Shown here: in pieces, positions 17,059 to 26,790 of the stretch
Layout: each line of letters begins with the position of its first letter
Numbering within the stretch: the stretch's first letter is position 1
Assembly (NCBI GenBank): GCA_963790585.1
Contig: CAWBOY010000002.1
Location: forward strand, 682,001 to 746,000
Reading direction: 5' to 3'
Length of the DNA stretch: 64,000 bases
Origin: CAWBOY01 sp963790585
GTDB taxonomy: Bacteria > Planctomycetota > Planctomycetia > Gemmatales > Gemmataceae
Notes under the pieces: model-generated
Databases searched by the model: none
Told to the model about the DNA's origin: nothing
The model's input: the letters and a program-made list of their open reading frames with translations, nothing else
Made by a program: the position numbers and the translations under genes

Positions 17059-17300
17059 CCCGGCGGCGGCTTCATCGTGCCGGAAGGATGGCCTCGGAGG
17101 CGGGACGCAAAGACGAGCGAGGGAACGGCCAGAGTGATTCATCCAAAGACAGCGTGCGTTGCGGAAATCGTGCCATCGACAAGCGGAGTGCGGGATTGAC
17201 AGGAAAGGGTAGGACGGAATCGGGGGAACCCGCCGCAGGGGGAGGGGGCGCCGGGCGCGGCAGGCGGCCGAGCAAGAGGGCACGCCAGGCCGCGCCAAAA

Positions 17301-17390
17301 ACCAAATGTCCCAGGGGCGGGACAACAGCGCCCACCAGAAACCGCGTGGATCGCCTCGGCGACACCCTCCGCGTTGACCTGACATTTGGT
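17301..17390 (+). other. Candidate oriT / relaxase operator region
   Basis: The arms ACCAAATGT (17,301-17,309) and ACATTTGGT (17,382-17,390) are perfect, and TGTCCC/GGGACA (17,307-17,324) forms a nested hairpin. It lies about 105 bases upstream of the MobF relaxase start, where oriT usually sits. No nick site can be proved from sequence alone. Confidence 0.4.
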
Positions 17391-17494
17391 CGGCAGTGGA
17401 GTGGCGAGGCAAACCCCTCCAGGGACGCAGTTGCCTGATCGATGGCGTGATTCTTGCTGAATTCGCGCCCCGAACTGGGGCGCTAGAATTTCGC

Positions 17495-19363
17495 ATGTTA
17501 CGCATCACTCAACAAGACAGCGCTGACGCGGCCAAGAAATATTACTCGACGGCGGATTACTACACCGAAGGACAGGAGATCGTCGGCAATTGGGGCGGTA
17601 AAGGTGCCGCCATGCTCGGATTGCAGGGAGAGGTCGATAAGAAGGCGTTCGACCAACTCTGTGACAACCTCGATCCTCGTGACGGCTCGCCATTGACGGT
17701 GCGGACGCGAGCCGGCCGCCGCGTGGGGTACGACTTCACATGGTCGGTTCCAAAGTCCGTTTCAGTGCTGTATGGGCTCACCAATGACGATTTGATCGCC
17801 AAGGCGGTACGTGAAGCGGTGGAGGCTACCATGCGCGATATGGAAGCCGAGATGAGGACGCGCGTGCGTAAGGACGGCAAGGAGGAGGATCGTGACACGG
17901 GCAACATGATCTGGTCGGAGTTCATCCATACCACCTCGCGCCCGGTCGAGGGCATTCCCGATCCGCAACTCCATGTCCATGCCTTCGTGTTTAACGCGAC
18001 GTTCGACGACAAAGAGCAACGCTGGAAGGCAGGACAGTTCGCCCTTCTGAAGCGTGATGCGCCTTATTTCGAAGCGCTGTTTCGGATGCGGCTTGCCGAG
18101 AAACTCCAGGATCAGGGCTACGGCATCGAGCGGACCAAGGATGCCTTCGAAATCACCGGGGTGCCCCAGACTGCGATCAAGCGCTTCTCCCGCCGGACAA
18201 AGGTCATTGAGGAATTCGCTGCGGAAAATCACATCGTCGATCCTGTGAAAAAAGCAGAACTCGGGGCAGAGACACGCGAGCGGAAGAACTTGAAACTCGG
18301 TTGGAAGGAATTACGCCAGGAGTGGGTCAAACGGCTGCCCAAAGAAGAACGTCTGGCATTGGCCACTGTTTATCAAAGAAAAAAGCCATCTTCCATCGTT
18401 CACGGACGCGAGAGCGACGCCGTGGACTACGCACTGGACCATTGCTTCACGCGCGAAGCGGTGGTGCCCGAACGCAAGTTACTGACCGAAGCCATGAAAC
18501 GCGGCGTCGGCACGGCCTCCGCCGCTTCGATCAAGAAAGAGATGACCAAGCGGGCGTTAATCGTCAGCACCATCGACGGCAGGCGGATGGCCACGACGCG
18601 CGAGATGCTCGGTAGCGAACAGAAGATCATTGATTTCGCCAGGAAGGGGAGGGGCCAATACCGGCCCTTCGTGGAGGCGGATCGGCCGTTGCTGCGCGGC
18701 TGGCTCAATGCCGGCCAGCAAGCGGCGGTGAAGCACATCCTTGGCTCGCGCGACCGGGTAACGCTGGTCCGAGGCGTGGCCGGCACCGGCAAGACCACGC
18801 TGGAGCAGGAGTTGCGGGACGCGTTCTTCGAGGCGGGGATTCCAGTGGCGGCGTTGGCGCAATCGGCGGCCGCCAGCCGGGGCGTGTTGCGGGAGGAGGC
18901 GGGCTTCGCCGAGGCCGACACTGTGGCGCGGTTCCTGAAGGACCAGCAAATGCAGGACGGTGCGAGGGGAGGGGTCGTTCTCGTAGACGAGGCGAGCCTG
19001 CTCGGCACCCAGGATTTGCGGAAACTCTTCGAGACCGCGCAGCGGATCGAGGCGCGGGTGATCCTGGTCGGCGACCGCAAGCAACACCGCTCGGTGTCCG
19101 CCGGTGAGCCGCTGCTCCTGCTCGAAGAAAAGGCCGGGATGCCGGTGATCGAGTTGAAGGAGATCATCCGCCAGAAGGGCGACTACCGTAAAGCGGCCAA
19201 GGCCTTGAGCGAGGGCAAGGTCGAGGCTGGTTTCAAGGAACTCGACCGAATGGGCTGGATCAAGGAAGTCTCGGACGAGGGCGCAACCAGACCCTCGCCA
19301 AGGCCTACCTCTGCGCGACCACGGAGAAGAAACGCAACGGGGAACACAAAACCGCGCTGGTAG
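17495..19363 (+). CDS. MobF-family relaxase/helicase, N-terminal portion (frameshifted)
   Basis: From the ATG at 17495 this reads as a TrwC/TraI-type relaxase. It has the tyrosine cluster (Y16, Y17, Y22, Y23), the HUH metal site (H145, and HVH at 160-162 within PDPQLHVHAF), and a superfamily 1 helicase start with Walker A GVAGTGKTT (427-435) and Walker B VVLVDEAS. It would nick oriT and unwind plasmid DNA for transfer. After SDEG near 19,282 the frame goes wrong (GATRPSPRPT...); one missing base restores RNQTLAKAYLCATTEKK and joins the next frame. The upstream start at 17396 is less likely. Confidence 0.9.
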   Translation: MLRITQQDSADAAKKYYSTADYYTEGQEIVGNWGGKGAAMLGLQGEVDKKAFDQLCDNLDPRDGSPLTVRTRAGRRVGYDFTWSVPKSVSVLYGLTNDDLIAKAVREAVEATMRDMEAEMRTRVRKDGKEEDRDTGNMIWSEFIHTTSRPVEGIPDPQLHVHAFVFNATFDDKEQRWKAGQFALLKRDAPYFEALFRMRLAEKLQDQGYGIERTKDAFEITGVPQTAIKRFSRRTKVIEEFAAENHIVDPVKKAELGAETRERKNLKLGWKELRQEWVKRLPKEERLALATVYQRKKPSSIVHGRESDAVDYALDHCFTREAVVPERKLLTEAMKRGVGTASAASIKKEMTKRALIVSTIDGRRMATTREMLGSEQKIIDFARKGRGQYRPFVEADRPLLRGWLNAGQQAAVKHILGSRDRVTLVRGVAGTGKTTLEQELRDAFFEAGIPVAALAQSAAASRGVLREEAGFAEADTVARFLKDQQMQDGARGGVVLVDEASLLGTQDLRKLFETAQRIEARVILVGDRKQHRSVSAGEPLLLLEEKAGMPVIELKEIIRQKGDYRKAAKALSEGKVEAGFKELDRMGWIKEVSDEGATRPSPRPTSARPRRRNATGNTKPRW

Positions 19364-20187
19364 TGAGCCCGACCCACGCTGAGGCCGCCGCGATTACGTC
19401 GAGCATCCGCGCTGCCCTGAAATCCAAAGACAAGCTTGGCGAGGAGCACAGCTTCGCCACGCTGGCCTCGAAGCATTTGACCAACGCCGAGAAAAGCGAT
19501 GCCCTCAACTTCAAACCGGGCGACACGCTGCAATTCCACCAAAACGCCTCGGGGCACCCGAGCGGCTCTCGCCTCGTGATCGGCAAAGCGGAACCGCCCC
19601 CGGTGGAATTCGCCGATCGCTTTGAGGTCTACCGCCCGGAGAAGTTGTCACTCGCCATCGGTGACCGGGTGCGATTGACGGCGGGCGGCAAGACCAAAGA
19701 TGGCAAACACCGGCTCAATAACGGGGCGTTGTATTCCGTAAAGGGGTTCAGCAAAAGCGGCGATCTCATCGTCGACGGCGATTGGGTGATTGCCAAAGAT
19801 TTCGGGCATCTGGCGTATGGCTATGTCGTGACCAGCCATGCCAGCCAGGGCAAGACAGTGGACAAGGTTTTCATCGGACAATCCTCGCGGTCATTTGCCG
19901 CGAGCAATCAGAAACAGTTTTACGTCTCGGCGACGCGCGGACGCGAGAAGGTGGAAATTTACACTGATGATAAAGATGCTCTGCTCCAGGCCGTATCGCG
20001 CGCCGACAGTCCAATGTCGGCCATAGATTTGGCGAAATCGCGTAAACGCAAACCCCTCTCGGCACGACTGCGAAAGCATGTTGCATTCCTGCGTCGGTTG
20101 AGTAATTTCGCGCAAACCCACGAACCGCGAATCAACGAACCGCGTCGCCTGCTTCACCAAACTCAGGAAGCCGTCCATGCACGATGA
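19363..20187 (+). CDS. MobF relaxase, C-terminal helicase portion (continuation)
   Basis: This is the downstream half of the relaxase, from VVSPTHAEAAAITSSIR onward. It keeps the last helicase motifs: YGYVVTSHASQGKTVDKVF, then FYVSATRGREKVEIYTDD, which are motifs V and VI of TraI-like helicases. Together with the first part the enzyme would be about 897 residues. The short C-terminus compared with F TraI matches the TrwC-like length. The two parts are separated only by a one-base shift near 19,282. Confidence 0.85.
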   Translation: MSPTHAEAAAITSSIRAALKSKDKLGEEHSFATLASKHLTNAEKSDALNFKPGDTLQFHQNASGHPSGSRLVIGKAEPPPVEFADRFEVYRPEKLSLAIGDRVRLTAGGKTKDGKHRLNNGALYSVKGFSKSGDLIVDGDWVIAKDFGHLAYGYVVTSHASQGKTVDKVFIGQSSRSFAASNQKQFYVSATRGREKVEIYTDDKDALLQAVSRADSPMSAIDLAKSRKRKPLSARLRKHVAFLRRLSNFAQTHEPRINEPRRLLHQTQEAVHAR

Positions 20188-20692
20188 CGCCGAATTGCTC
20201 GATGATCTGAACGGCAACCCGCATCTCACGGCGGCGATTCATCGACTGCCGCGCAAGGCCGAAATGGAGGCTGATTCGGAAGAAGACGCCTGCTCCGCAT
20301 TCGGGTATCTGCGCGGCGTTCGCGACCGTGCCTTTTTCCTGCAATTACGATTTCACAACGGCAACAGCGACTTCTTCCCCTATTCCTGGCTCGGTCCGTT
20401 CCGGCACAACCCCTCGGCCGGGCTATTGCTGAAATTCACCGGGGACGTGCTGACGCTGGTGCTGATCCGCGGTAGTAACCTGGACGGGCTGGTGAACCGG
20501 GGATCGGTGAACCTGACCGATCGAGGCCTTCAGCGACAGCGTATCAGTTGGATTCGCGAGATGGACGAGCTGGAACTGCGCAAAGCGAAGCCAGGCGAGC
20601 CGACCATCGACCGGATCGAGGTGGCGGAATTCGAGACGCACGAGGAGATGGCGACATGGATCAAGACTCACGCGCCGTTGTTTTCGCGGTAA
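20177..20692 (+). CDS. Hypothetical protein linked to MobF relaxase
   Basis: A 171-residue protein starting inside the end of the relaxase gene (11-base overlap). The pattern YSWLGPFRHNPSAGLLLKF, then TLVLIRGSNL and a tail with WIREMDE, suggests a small beta-rich domain with an acidic helical tail. I know similar proteins next to relaxases in planctomycete plasmids but not their function. Coupling suggests a role in mobilization or its control. Confidence 0.7.
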   Translation: MHDDAELLDDLNGNPHLTAAIHRLPRKAEMEADSEEDACSAFGYLRGVRDRAFFLQLRFHNGNSDFFPYSWLGPFRHNPSAGLLLKFTGDVLTLVLIRGSNLDGLVNRGSVNLTDRGLQRQRISWIREMDELELRKAKPGEPTIDRIEVAEFETHEEMATWIKTHAPLFSR

Positions 20693-20716
20693 GACAGGGG
20701 AAAACCGGCGGCACGA

Positions 20717-21058
20717 ATGCATGATTCCCTCATCATGACCGTTTGGACAATCCTTGGATTTGTCGATCCCGTCATCGTTTACCTGGATGCCAGTTTCCGC
20801 CCGATTGGCCGAAGCAAAGCCAAACGATCCTTCTTGAATCTGTCCGCCGTCGAATGGGGCTGTGCCACGGCCATCCTCGGCCTCTTTCCTTTGATCCTGT
20901 ACCTGTATGTGCGCGAGAAGTTGCTGGGTGAGTTACCCCGGGAAGACCAGTCGAGTAATCCCGTCCGTCGCTTGAACATCGTCATCCTCTTGGTATCGAT
21001 TCACTTTTGGATGATAGGCCTGTTGGCCAATTATCGGGCCATCCTGAGCGGTCCGTAA
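20717..21058 (+). CDS. Small membrane protein
   Basis: A 113-residue protein with three likely membrane segments: an N-terminal one (WTILGFVDPVIVYL), a central one (CATAILGLFPLILYLYV) and a C-terminal one (LNIVILLVSIHFWMIGLLA). Short charged loops lie between. It follows the relaxase pair on the same strand and may be an entry-exclusion or mating-pair accessory protein. That is inference only. Confidence 0.6.
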   Translation: MHDSLIMTVWTILGFVDPVIVYLDASFRPIGRSKAKRSFLNLSAVEWGCATAILGLFPLILYLYVREKLLGELPREDQSSNPVRRLNIVILLVSIHFWMIGLLANYRAILSGP

Positions 21059-21124
21059 GCGCAAAACCAATGCGGCAGGCGTAGTTTTGCAGGCCACCAC
21101 CGCGAAGCTTCGACCGTCACCGCA

Positions 21125-22438
21125 TCAACGACCATAGGACGAACGTTGCGAGCCAACTATCTCGGAAGCAATGCCGGCAGCCGACAGTTCTGCATCAGAA
21201 TAGGAAGAATCCAGGAAAGAGGTATCCGAGGCAACCGAGACCGAGTTTTCCTGGGACTGCGACCTTCGCCGAATGCGCGTTGTGACCGGCTCCTCTGCCG
21301 CCCTGGGACGCTGATCTAGTCGTGACGCCGTTGCTGCGACGGTATTTGTGCCACGAAGCACCTTGATGGCGGCAGCCACGTCAGAAACTTGCAATTCCCT
21401 GTCATCTTGTTGATTCTGCCCAGAAAGACCGGCCTTGAGCCGATCGCGTAGCTCCGTTAGCTGGGCCAGGTAGGTTTCCTGCGGGAAGGGCAGGCCGAGA
21501 CGTAATTTGTAGTCACGTAGCTGGGTTTCCGTGATGCTCAAGTCTTTCTGAACCAGGGCGCACGACGCCTCGTAGCTGTTGGCAAGCCTCTCCAGGGCAT
21601 TCAGAACGGCGCGTGGACCTGGATGTTGTGCCATGGTGGCCTGGCGGATGGCCTGTCCTTCGAGCGACAACTCCGGTGCGAAATGCGGGTGTAGCACCAT
21701 GCCAAAACGCAGGCCGCGATACACTCCAAGCGAGATACGCCTGACCTCACGAATCTGTTCCGGGAGCGCTTTGAGACGCTGGCCAAGAACGGCAGCCGCA
21801 TCCGCGTGGTTCACTGGGAGATTGCCAATCGTAATCGGATCCTGTGCGTGCGTCCTGGCCGTCGCCGCATCGCTTCTGAGATTCGACAAACGCTGCGATA
21901 GGTTGGCAATCGAAGCAGGCAAATCCCGGACGCTGCGTCTGGCAACATACTGTTCGTCCAGGTGATTTTTCTTGAGCAGCGACAAACGCTGCAACTCGGC
22001 GTCGGTTTCCGCAAGCGTCAATACCGCCGGGTTGCCCGAAGCGATCGCCTTGACCTCGGCGTAGCTCAGCTCTTGGCCGCCGATGTCATCGGCGCGGCGC
22101 AACGCGTTGTTGCCGGTAATCACTTGGGTGATGAAGCGCGCCTTGGTTTCCAAGGCCTGCCACATGTAACTGTCAAAGGATCCCGTGGTGACATAGCGGT
22201 AGATCGCCACTGCTTCATTCTCATTGCCTTGGCGCAAGAATGCGCCCGTCGCGTTGCTCGACCTCGGCCGGCTTCCAGGGAGCGTCCAGGTGATGCAAGG
22301 CGACGAGCCGTTTCTGTACATTGGTGCCGGTGCCCATTTTCTGGGTGCTTCCCAACAAGACCCGCACCGAACCATTACGGACTTTTTCGAACAAAGCCTG
22401 CTTTTTTGCATCGGAATCGGCATCGCCGATCGAGGCAA
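21125..22438 (-). CDS. C-terminal part of the giant methylase-helicase (other frame)
   Basis: From LRQGNENEAVAIYRYVT onward (about position 22,238 down) this continues the 1,317-residue frame upstream, which ends ILAPRQ. One extra base in TTG (expected ILRQGNE) separates them. The segment finishes helicase motif VI (EQRDGRILRQGN) and adds a long coiled tail of about 370 residues, ending in a serine-rich acidic tail. The combined protein would be about 1,680 residues. Confidence 0.8.
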   Translation of the reverse strand: MPRSAMPIPMQKSRLCSKKSVMVRCGSCWEAPRKWAPAPMYRNGSSPCITWTLPGSRPRSSNATGAFLRQGNENEAVAIYRYVTTGSFDSYMWQALETKARFITQVITGNNALRRADDIGGQELSYAEVKAIASGNPAVLTLAETDAELQRLSLLKKNHLDEQYVARRSVRDLPASIANLSQRLSNLRSDAATARTHAQDPITIGNLPVNHADAAAVLGQRLKALPEQIREVRRISLGVYRGLRFGMVLHPHFAPELSLEGQAIRQATMAQHPGPRAVLNALERLANSYEASCALVQKDLSITETQLRDYKLRLGLPFPQETYLAQLTELRDRLKAGLSGQNQQDDRELQVSDVAAAIKVLRGTNTVAATASRLDQRPRAAEEPVTTRIRRRSQSQENSVSVASDTSFLDSSYSDAELSAAGIASEIVGSQRSSYGR

Positions 22439-25400
22439 TCTGCTCGCGTGGGATGCCGTTGGCCGCCAGCTTGGTGATGATCTCAGCGTAAGGTGAGTAG
22501 TCCCAGGCGGTCGGGTTGACCCCCATGTCGCAGAAAACCAGCTGCGTGCCGCGAGTGGGCGCGTAACGTTTCCAGATGGAGACCACGTTCTCGATGAGCC
22601 TGTTCACCTTCGATTCCGGGAAATCCGGAGCCGTGGCCGACAACAGCCGCGCGTCGAGGGCGAGCTTACGACCGTCGGTTGTGATCGCCAGGGCGTTATC
22701 TTGCCGTGGATCGACCTTTTGGGATCGTATCCTTTCGTAGCGGGCCACCAGCTCGCGTTGCAGATCGGCTTGCTGCTGCGACATCGGGCAGGCAACGACA
22801 TGAGGCTTGCCGCCTTCGAGGTGCGGCATCGGCAGGTTTAGCATCTCCGGCGTTTGCACATCGGCGAAGGCCCGGAACATCTGCTGGAGCTCCGGCAGGT
22901 TCAAGAAACGGGCGAAGCGGCTACGCGGCCGTAGGCTGGCTCCGTCCGGCGCGATTTCCATGGTATCGACCACCTCGCCAAAGGTTGCAGCCCAGGCGTC
23001 GAAATGCTCCAGACCACGGCTACGCAAGCCCTCCAGGTCGAGGAACCGTTGTAGGGTGAATAACTCAACCATCGTGTTTGAAATAGGAGTACCTGTAGCG
23101 AAGGTAATGCCATGACCGGGATGCTGCTCGTCGAGGTAACGTGATTTCATGTAGACATCAAAGGCCCGCTCGGAGCCGCCGGTCTGGACACCGGCGACAC
23201 GTTCCATCTTTGTCGGCGTTTCCAAGTTCTTGAAGTAATGGGCCTCGTCGATAAAGACGTGATCGACGCCGAGCTCGTCAAATACCAGGCCATCATCCTT
23301 TTTCTCCTCGGCAAGGAGGTTCTTGAGCCGTTCCGCGCGTGCGGCCTTCTGCTTCTCGATGGTCTTGATGAGATTGCGATTGGCTCCCCGATCAGCAGCG
23401 TGCTTGAGAAGCAGTTCATTGTATTCCCCGATCTGTTCTTGCAGGAACTTCTCCTGATAGTCCCGCGACATGCCGATGCGCTCGAAGGAAGAATGCGTCA
23501 CGATGATGCCGTCCCATTCGCCGCTGGCGATTTTGGCGGTCAGGAACTTACGGCGCTCGCGCGTCAATTCCTCCTTGGCGGCCACCAGGAGTTTGGCATT
23601 GGGATAAAGCTGCATGAACTCGCGGGCGAACTGTTCGAGCAAGTGGTTGGGAACGACATACATTGGCTTGTGGACGAGGCCGGCCTGCTTCATCTTCATG
23701 CCGGTAGCGGCCATCGTGAACGTCTTACCCGCGCCGACGCAGTGGGCCAGCAAGGTGTTGCCAGCGCTCATGCCGCGCCAGATGGCGTCTTTCTGGTGCG
23801 GGCGGAGCGTGATGGTCTGGTTCATGCCTGGGAAGTCGAGGTGGGAGCCGTCGAACAGCCGGGGCCGAAGATTGTTGTACAAATCGTTGTAAATGCGGAC
23901 GTTACGCTCCGTGCGTTCCGGATCGGCGAACAGCCAATTGCGGAACCTCTCCTTGATCTGTTTCTGCTTCTCGCGGGCGGCGAGCGTCTCCTCTTGATTG
24001 ACGACACGCTGTTCCTTGCCACCATCCAGGATCGTGTCATAAATGGTGGGCGTCTTCATGTTGAGCGCCAACTCCAACAATGTTGTGCCGTTGGCTCGTG
24101 GCGTACCGTATTCCGACGTGGCGGCGACCGAGGCTTTGGCGGCGTAGTCGGCCTCCAGACTCCAGACCGCGTCTTTTTTCAGGTGAGAGATGGGAATGGA
24201 GGAGAGCTCGACTTTGAATAGCTCGGCGGCGAAGGCCTGAATGTCGCTCTCCGGAATCCATGGCGCGCCGAGATTGGCGTCAATGTCGCCAGGCAGGACG
24301 TCCGCCGGTTGTACCAGACGCAAGGACTCGACGTTGCGGGTGTAGGTTGCGCCAGCTCGTTCGGCCATTTCCAGTTTGGCCCGGACATTGCCGGAGAGGT
24401 AGGCGTCCGCCGTTTGCCAGGACTGGGAGTGCGAGTCGTGATAAATCAGGTCACCTAGTTCAGCAATGATCGTTTCCTCCGGCTTGCCGTATAAGGAAAC
24501 TATGAAAGGCAGATCGACCGTACCACGTTGGTTGAGTGAGACCAGCAAGCCATCCTCGGCACTCCTGACGTGGGTGATGGGCGGGACCTTGCCGACCACA
24601 TCCTTGGACATGATGGCGGCTTTGGTCGCCTTGCCGGTGGTTTCATCGTAATCCTCCAATGACATGACCAGCATGGCGTCCGGATCTTCGCGGAACTTGA
24701 CCAGATTGGGCATGCGGCGGATGATCGTCTCGTTCGCGGTTTCGCCGAATGTGGTCTTGTTGATAGGGCCGTAACTGGAGGCAAACCGGTCGTAGGCGTG
24801 GTTCAGGTCGCGGCGGGCGTCGTTGCGATCCTTCTCGGGCCAGCCTTCGTTCTGCGATTTCAGAACGCGCCGGGCTTGGTCGCGCAAGCGGATCAGGGCG
24901 GCCAGGCGTTTGCCGGTCAAGTTGCCGTAATCCGTCAGTTTGGTGCCACCGTAAATGACCGGCTGGGCCTGCCCGCCATTCATCTGCTGGATCGTGCCGT
25001 CCTCCCCGATAAAGAAACTGCCTTCGGTAACATGGATCTCCACCGGAGGCGGCATGAAAACGGCGGGTACGGCATCCTGAGTAGCGGTTGCTTGCAAGGG
25101 AACATATTCCGGCAGACGGTGGACCGCTTCAGGAAGTTGCTGCCGTAGGTCGCCATTAGCGACGATGCTGTATCCTTCGCCATAAAGTGTGTCTTTTCGG
25201 CTCCAGGTTCCCAGTACCATCTCGGGATGGTTCAAGAAATAACGATTGATCGGCACTTCAATTCCGTCGATTCCCAGCGGAGCAAAGCCAAGCCACTCGG
25301 GATCGGCATGGTGAGCAGGCACGCCAGGAGCCCGTTTCCGCAGGAACACGACGTCGGTAACAACGGCCGTACCTTCGTTCTTAAAGGCATCGGCGGGCAA

Positions 25401-26174
25401 GCGAATGGCACCGACGAAGTCAGCTTTGGAGGCGAGTAATTCCCGAAGGACGCCAGTCTGCTTGTCGAGCGTGAAATGCGTCGTGACGAGGGCGAGAACA
25501 CCGCCGGGTTTCACGGCATCGATGGATTTGGCAAAAAAGTAATCGTGTAGCGATAGCTTCTGCCCACGGTAATCAAGCTTCACGTTGGCGAAAGGGACGT
25601 TGCCGATCACGGCGTCGATGCGGTTTTCCGGTAGCTTGGTGTCGCGAAAGTTCTCGATGCGGATGTCCTGGTCGGGATGTAGGAGTTTGGCAATCCGTCC
25701 CGAGATCGAATCCAGTTCCACGCCGATGAAACGCATCCCGGCCTTGGCCTGACTCATGAAATTCCCCACGCCGCAACCCGGCTCCAACACGGTGGCGTTA
25801 TCCGGAACTCCAAGCCTAGCGATCGCTTCATGCATGGCGCCCATCACGGTTGGGGAAGTGTAGAAGGCGTTGAACGTGGTGCGTTTGGCGGATTCGTATT
25901 CCTCGGGTGTCAGGAGGGATTTGAGTTCCTCGCCAAGCACGCGCCAGCCGTGATCCTTATAGGTGCCGCGAATCGGATCGGGGAAGAGGGTAAGTGCCAC
26001 CGGCCCGAAACCGCCGAACCGCGCCAGCAGGGTCTTCTCCTCGGACGTGGCGGCGCGATGCTGAGCCTCGGCTCTCTTCAATATGCGGATTGCTGTGAGG
26101 ATGTCGCGGGCCTTGGTCTTCTCGCCACTGGAGGAGGACGCGGCGAGGGGTAGAGAGAGCTGAAGTGCTTGCAT
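22221..26174 (-). CDS. Giant N6-methylase/SNF2-type helicase of plasmids (DarB/strawberry-notch-like)
   Basis: A 1,317-residue frame. The N-terminal third is an adenine methylase-like domain with EPGCGVGNF (131-139) and the catalytic-type NVPF (192-195). The last third is a superfamily 2 helicase with HCVGAGKTFTM as Walker A, VFIDEAHYFKN as the DEAH motif and GTPISNT as motif III. Fused methylase-helicases of this kind are common on conjugative plasmids and phages; P1 DarB-type proteins protect incoming DNA from restriction, so antirestriction is the likely role. The C-terminus continues in another frame. Hairpin leader C lies about 100-150 bases upstream of its ATG. Confidence 0.88.
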   Translation of the reverse strand: MQALQLSLPLAASSSSGEKTKARDILTAIRILKRAEAQHRAATSEEKTLLARFGGFGPVALTLFPDPIRGTYKDHGWRVLGEELKSLLTPEEYESAKRTTFNAFYTSPTVMGAMHEAIARLGVPDNATVLEPGCGVGNFMSQAKAGMRFIGVELDSISGRIAKLLHPDQDIRIENFRDTKLPENRIDAVIGNVPFANVKLDYRGQKLSLHDYFFAKSIDAVKPGGVLALVTTHFTLDKQTGVLRELLASKADFVGAIRLPADAFKNEGTAVVTDVVFLRKRAPGVPAHHADPEWLGFAPLGIDGIEVPINRYFLNHPEMVLGTWSRKDTLYGEGYSIVANGDLRQQLPEAVHRLPEYVPLQATATQDAVPAVFMPPPVEIHVTEGSFFIGEDGTIQQMNGGQAQPVIYGGTKLTDYGNLTGKRLAALIRLRDQARRVLKSQNEGWPEKDRNDARRDLNHAYDRFASSYGPINKTTFGETANETIIRRMPNLVKFREDPDAMLVMSLEDYDETTGKATKAAIMSKDVVGKVPPITHVRSAEDGLLVSLNQRGTVDLPFIVSLYGKPEETIIAELGDLIYHDSHSQSWQTADAYLSGNVRAKLEMAERAGATYTRNVESLRLVQPADVLPGDIDANLGAPWIPESDIQAFAAELFKVELSSIPISHLKKDAVWSLEADYAAKASVAATSEYGTPRANGTTLLELALNMKTPTIYDTILDGGKEQRVVNQEETLAAREKQKQIKERFRNWLFADPERTERNVRIYNDLYNNLRPRLFDGSHLDFPGMNQTITLRPHQKDAIWRGMSAGNTLLAHCVGAGKTFTMAATGMKMKQAGLVHKPMYVVPNHLLEQFAREFMQLYPNAKLLVAAKEELTRERRKFLTAKIASGEWDGIIVTHSSFERIGMSRDYQEKFLQEQIGEYNELLLKHAADRGANRNLIKTIEKQKAARAERLKNLLAEEKKDDGLVFDELGVDHVFIDEAHYFKNLETPTKMERVAGVQTGGSERAFDVYMKSRYLDEQHPGHGITFATGTPISNTMVELFTLQRFLDLEGLRSRGLEHFDAWAATFGEVVDTMEIAPDGASLRPRSRFARFLNLPELQQMFRAFADVQTPEMLNLPMPHLEGGKPHVVACPMSQQQADLQRELVARYERIRSQKVDPRQDNALAITTDGRKLALDARLLSATAPDFPESKVNRLIENVVSIWKRYAPTRGTQLVFCDMGVNPTAWDYSPYAEIITKLAANGIPREQIASIGDADSDAKKQALFEKVRNGSVRVLLGSTQKMGTGTNVQKRLVALHHLDAPWKPAEVEQRDGRILAPRQ

Positions 26175-26271
26175 GGCGAGGTCTCCTTCGTCTGTTTCCG
26201 GCCCCGCGGCGGGGGCCTTACAGGACGCAGACGAATCAGCCCTAGCCCGGGGCTCCGCTCGCGTAGCGACC

Positions 26272-26326
26272 GGGCCAGCGGAATTTTGGGGGCGACCTTC
26301 AGGGGGAACCGGAATTGCGCTGGCCC
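26272..26326 (-). ncRNA. Hairpin leader C upstream of the giant methylase-helicase
   Basis: The arms GGGCCAGCGGAATT (26,272-26,285) and AATTGCGCTGGCCC (26,313-26,326) pair over 13 of 14 positions. On the minus strand the loop reads GGTTCCCCCTGAAGGTCG, close to leader A, and the flank GGCCCGGCGGG...CGTGCCG...GGCGGGGAC matches leader B. It therefore links the other two leaders into one family. Confidence 0.55.
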
Positions 26327-26473
26327 GGCCCGGCGGGCTGATTACCGTGCCGTCCGGGAAGGTCTCCGGCGGGGACGCGGTGAGAGGAACATCGCTTGCA
26401 AGAGAGGAGGCATCTTCCGGATCGGCAGAGAGAGGCGCATCGAATGAGAAGAGCTTTTGGCCTCGTGAGCTCG

Positions 26474-26790
26474 TTACGCGGGCTCCATATGACTGCGGAT
26501 ATAGCTCATCGCGGCGTCGAGGGAGAGCGGCTCTCTCTCGTCCGGTGGCGTAACGGAGGGTAAACGTTCCTCTAGTTCCTGGAGGGCCAGCTCCATCGCT
26601 TCGCTCGCAATCTGGCTCGGGCGCTGTCCGGCCTCGCTTCGCTGAGCCGCTCCGTCCAGGCCTCGTGACTCTGCTTCAGGTCGATGGCCAGTTGATTCAT
26701 CGTCGCCAACAGCAGCTTTTGGCGACTCAGTTGTTCGTGCAGCTGCGGGCGATTCTGGAGGAGTGCGAGAACGATCGTCTTGTAAAGCAT
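26474..26790 (-). pseudogene. Small plasmid protein MLYKTIVLALL... split by one-base deletion
   Basis: The ATG at 26790 has AAGGAGA upstream. The frame reads MLYKTIVLALLQNRPQL, then LKQSHEAWTERLSEARPDS, and then breaks; the next frame resumes SQIASEAMELALQELEERL and ends MSYIRSHMEPA. One C missing from a CCCC run near 26,622 explains this. Restored, it is a helical protein of about 105 residues of a type common on planctomycete plasmids, function unknown. A longer frame, 26,474-26,893 (MPPRPKQQLFDFTPVSGE...), overlaps it and may hold the end of another short gene. Confidence 0.65.

Noticed and set aside
23238..24221. 327-residue plus-strand frame opposite the giant methylase-helicase
   Set aside because: It lies wholly inside a clear conserved gene on the other strand and its translation matches no family.
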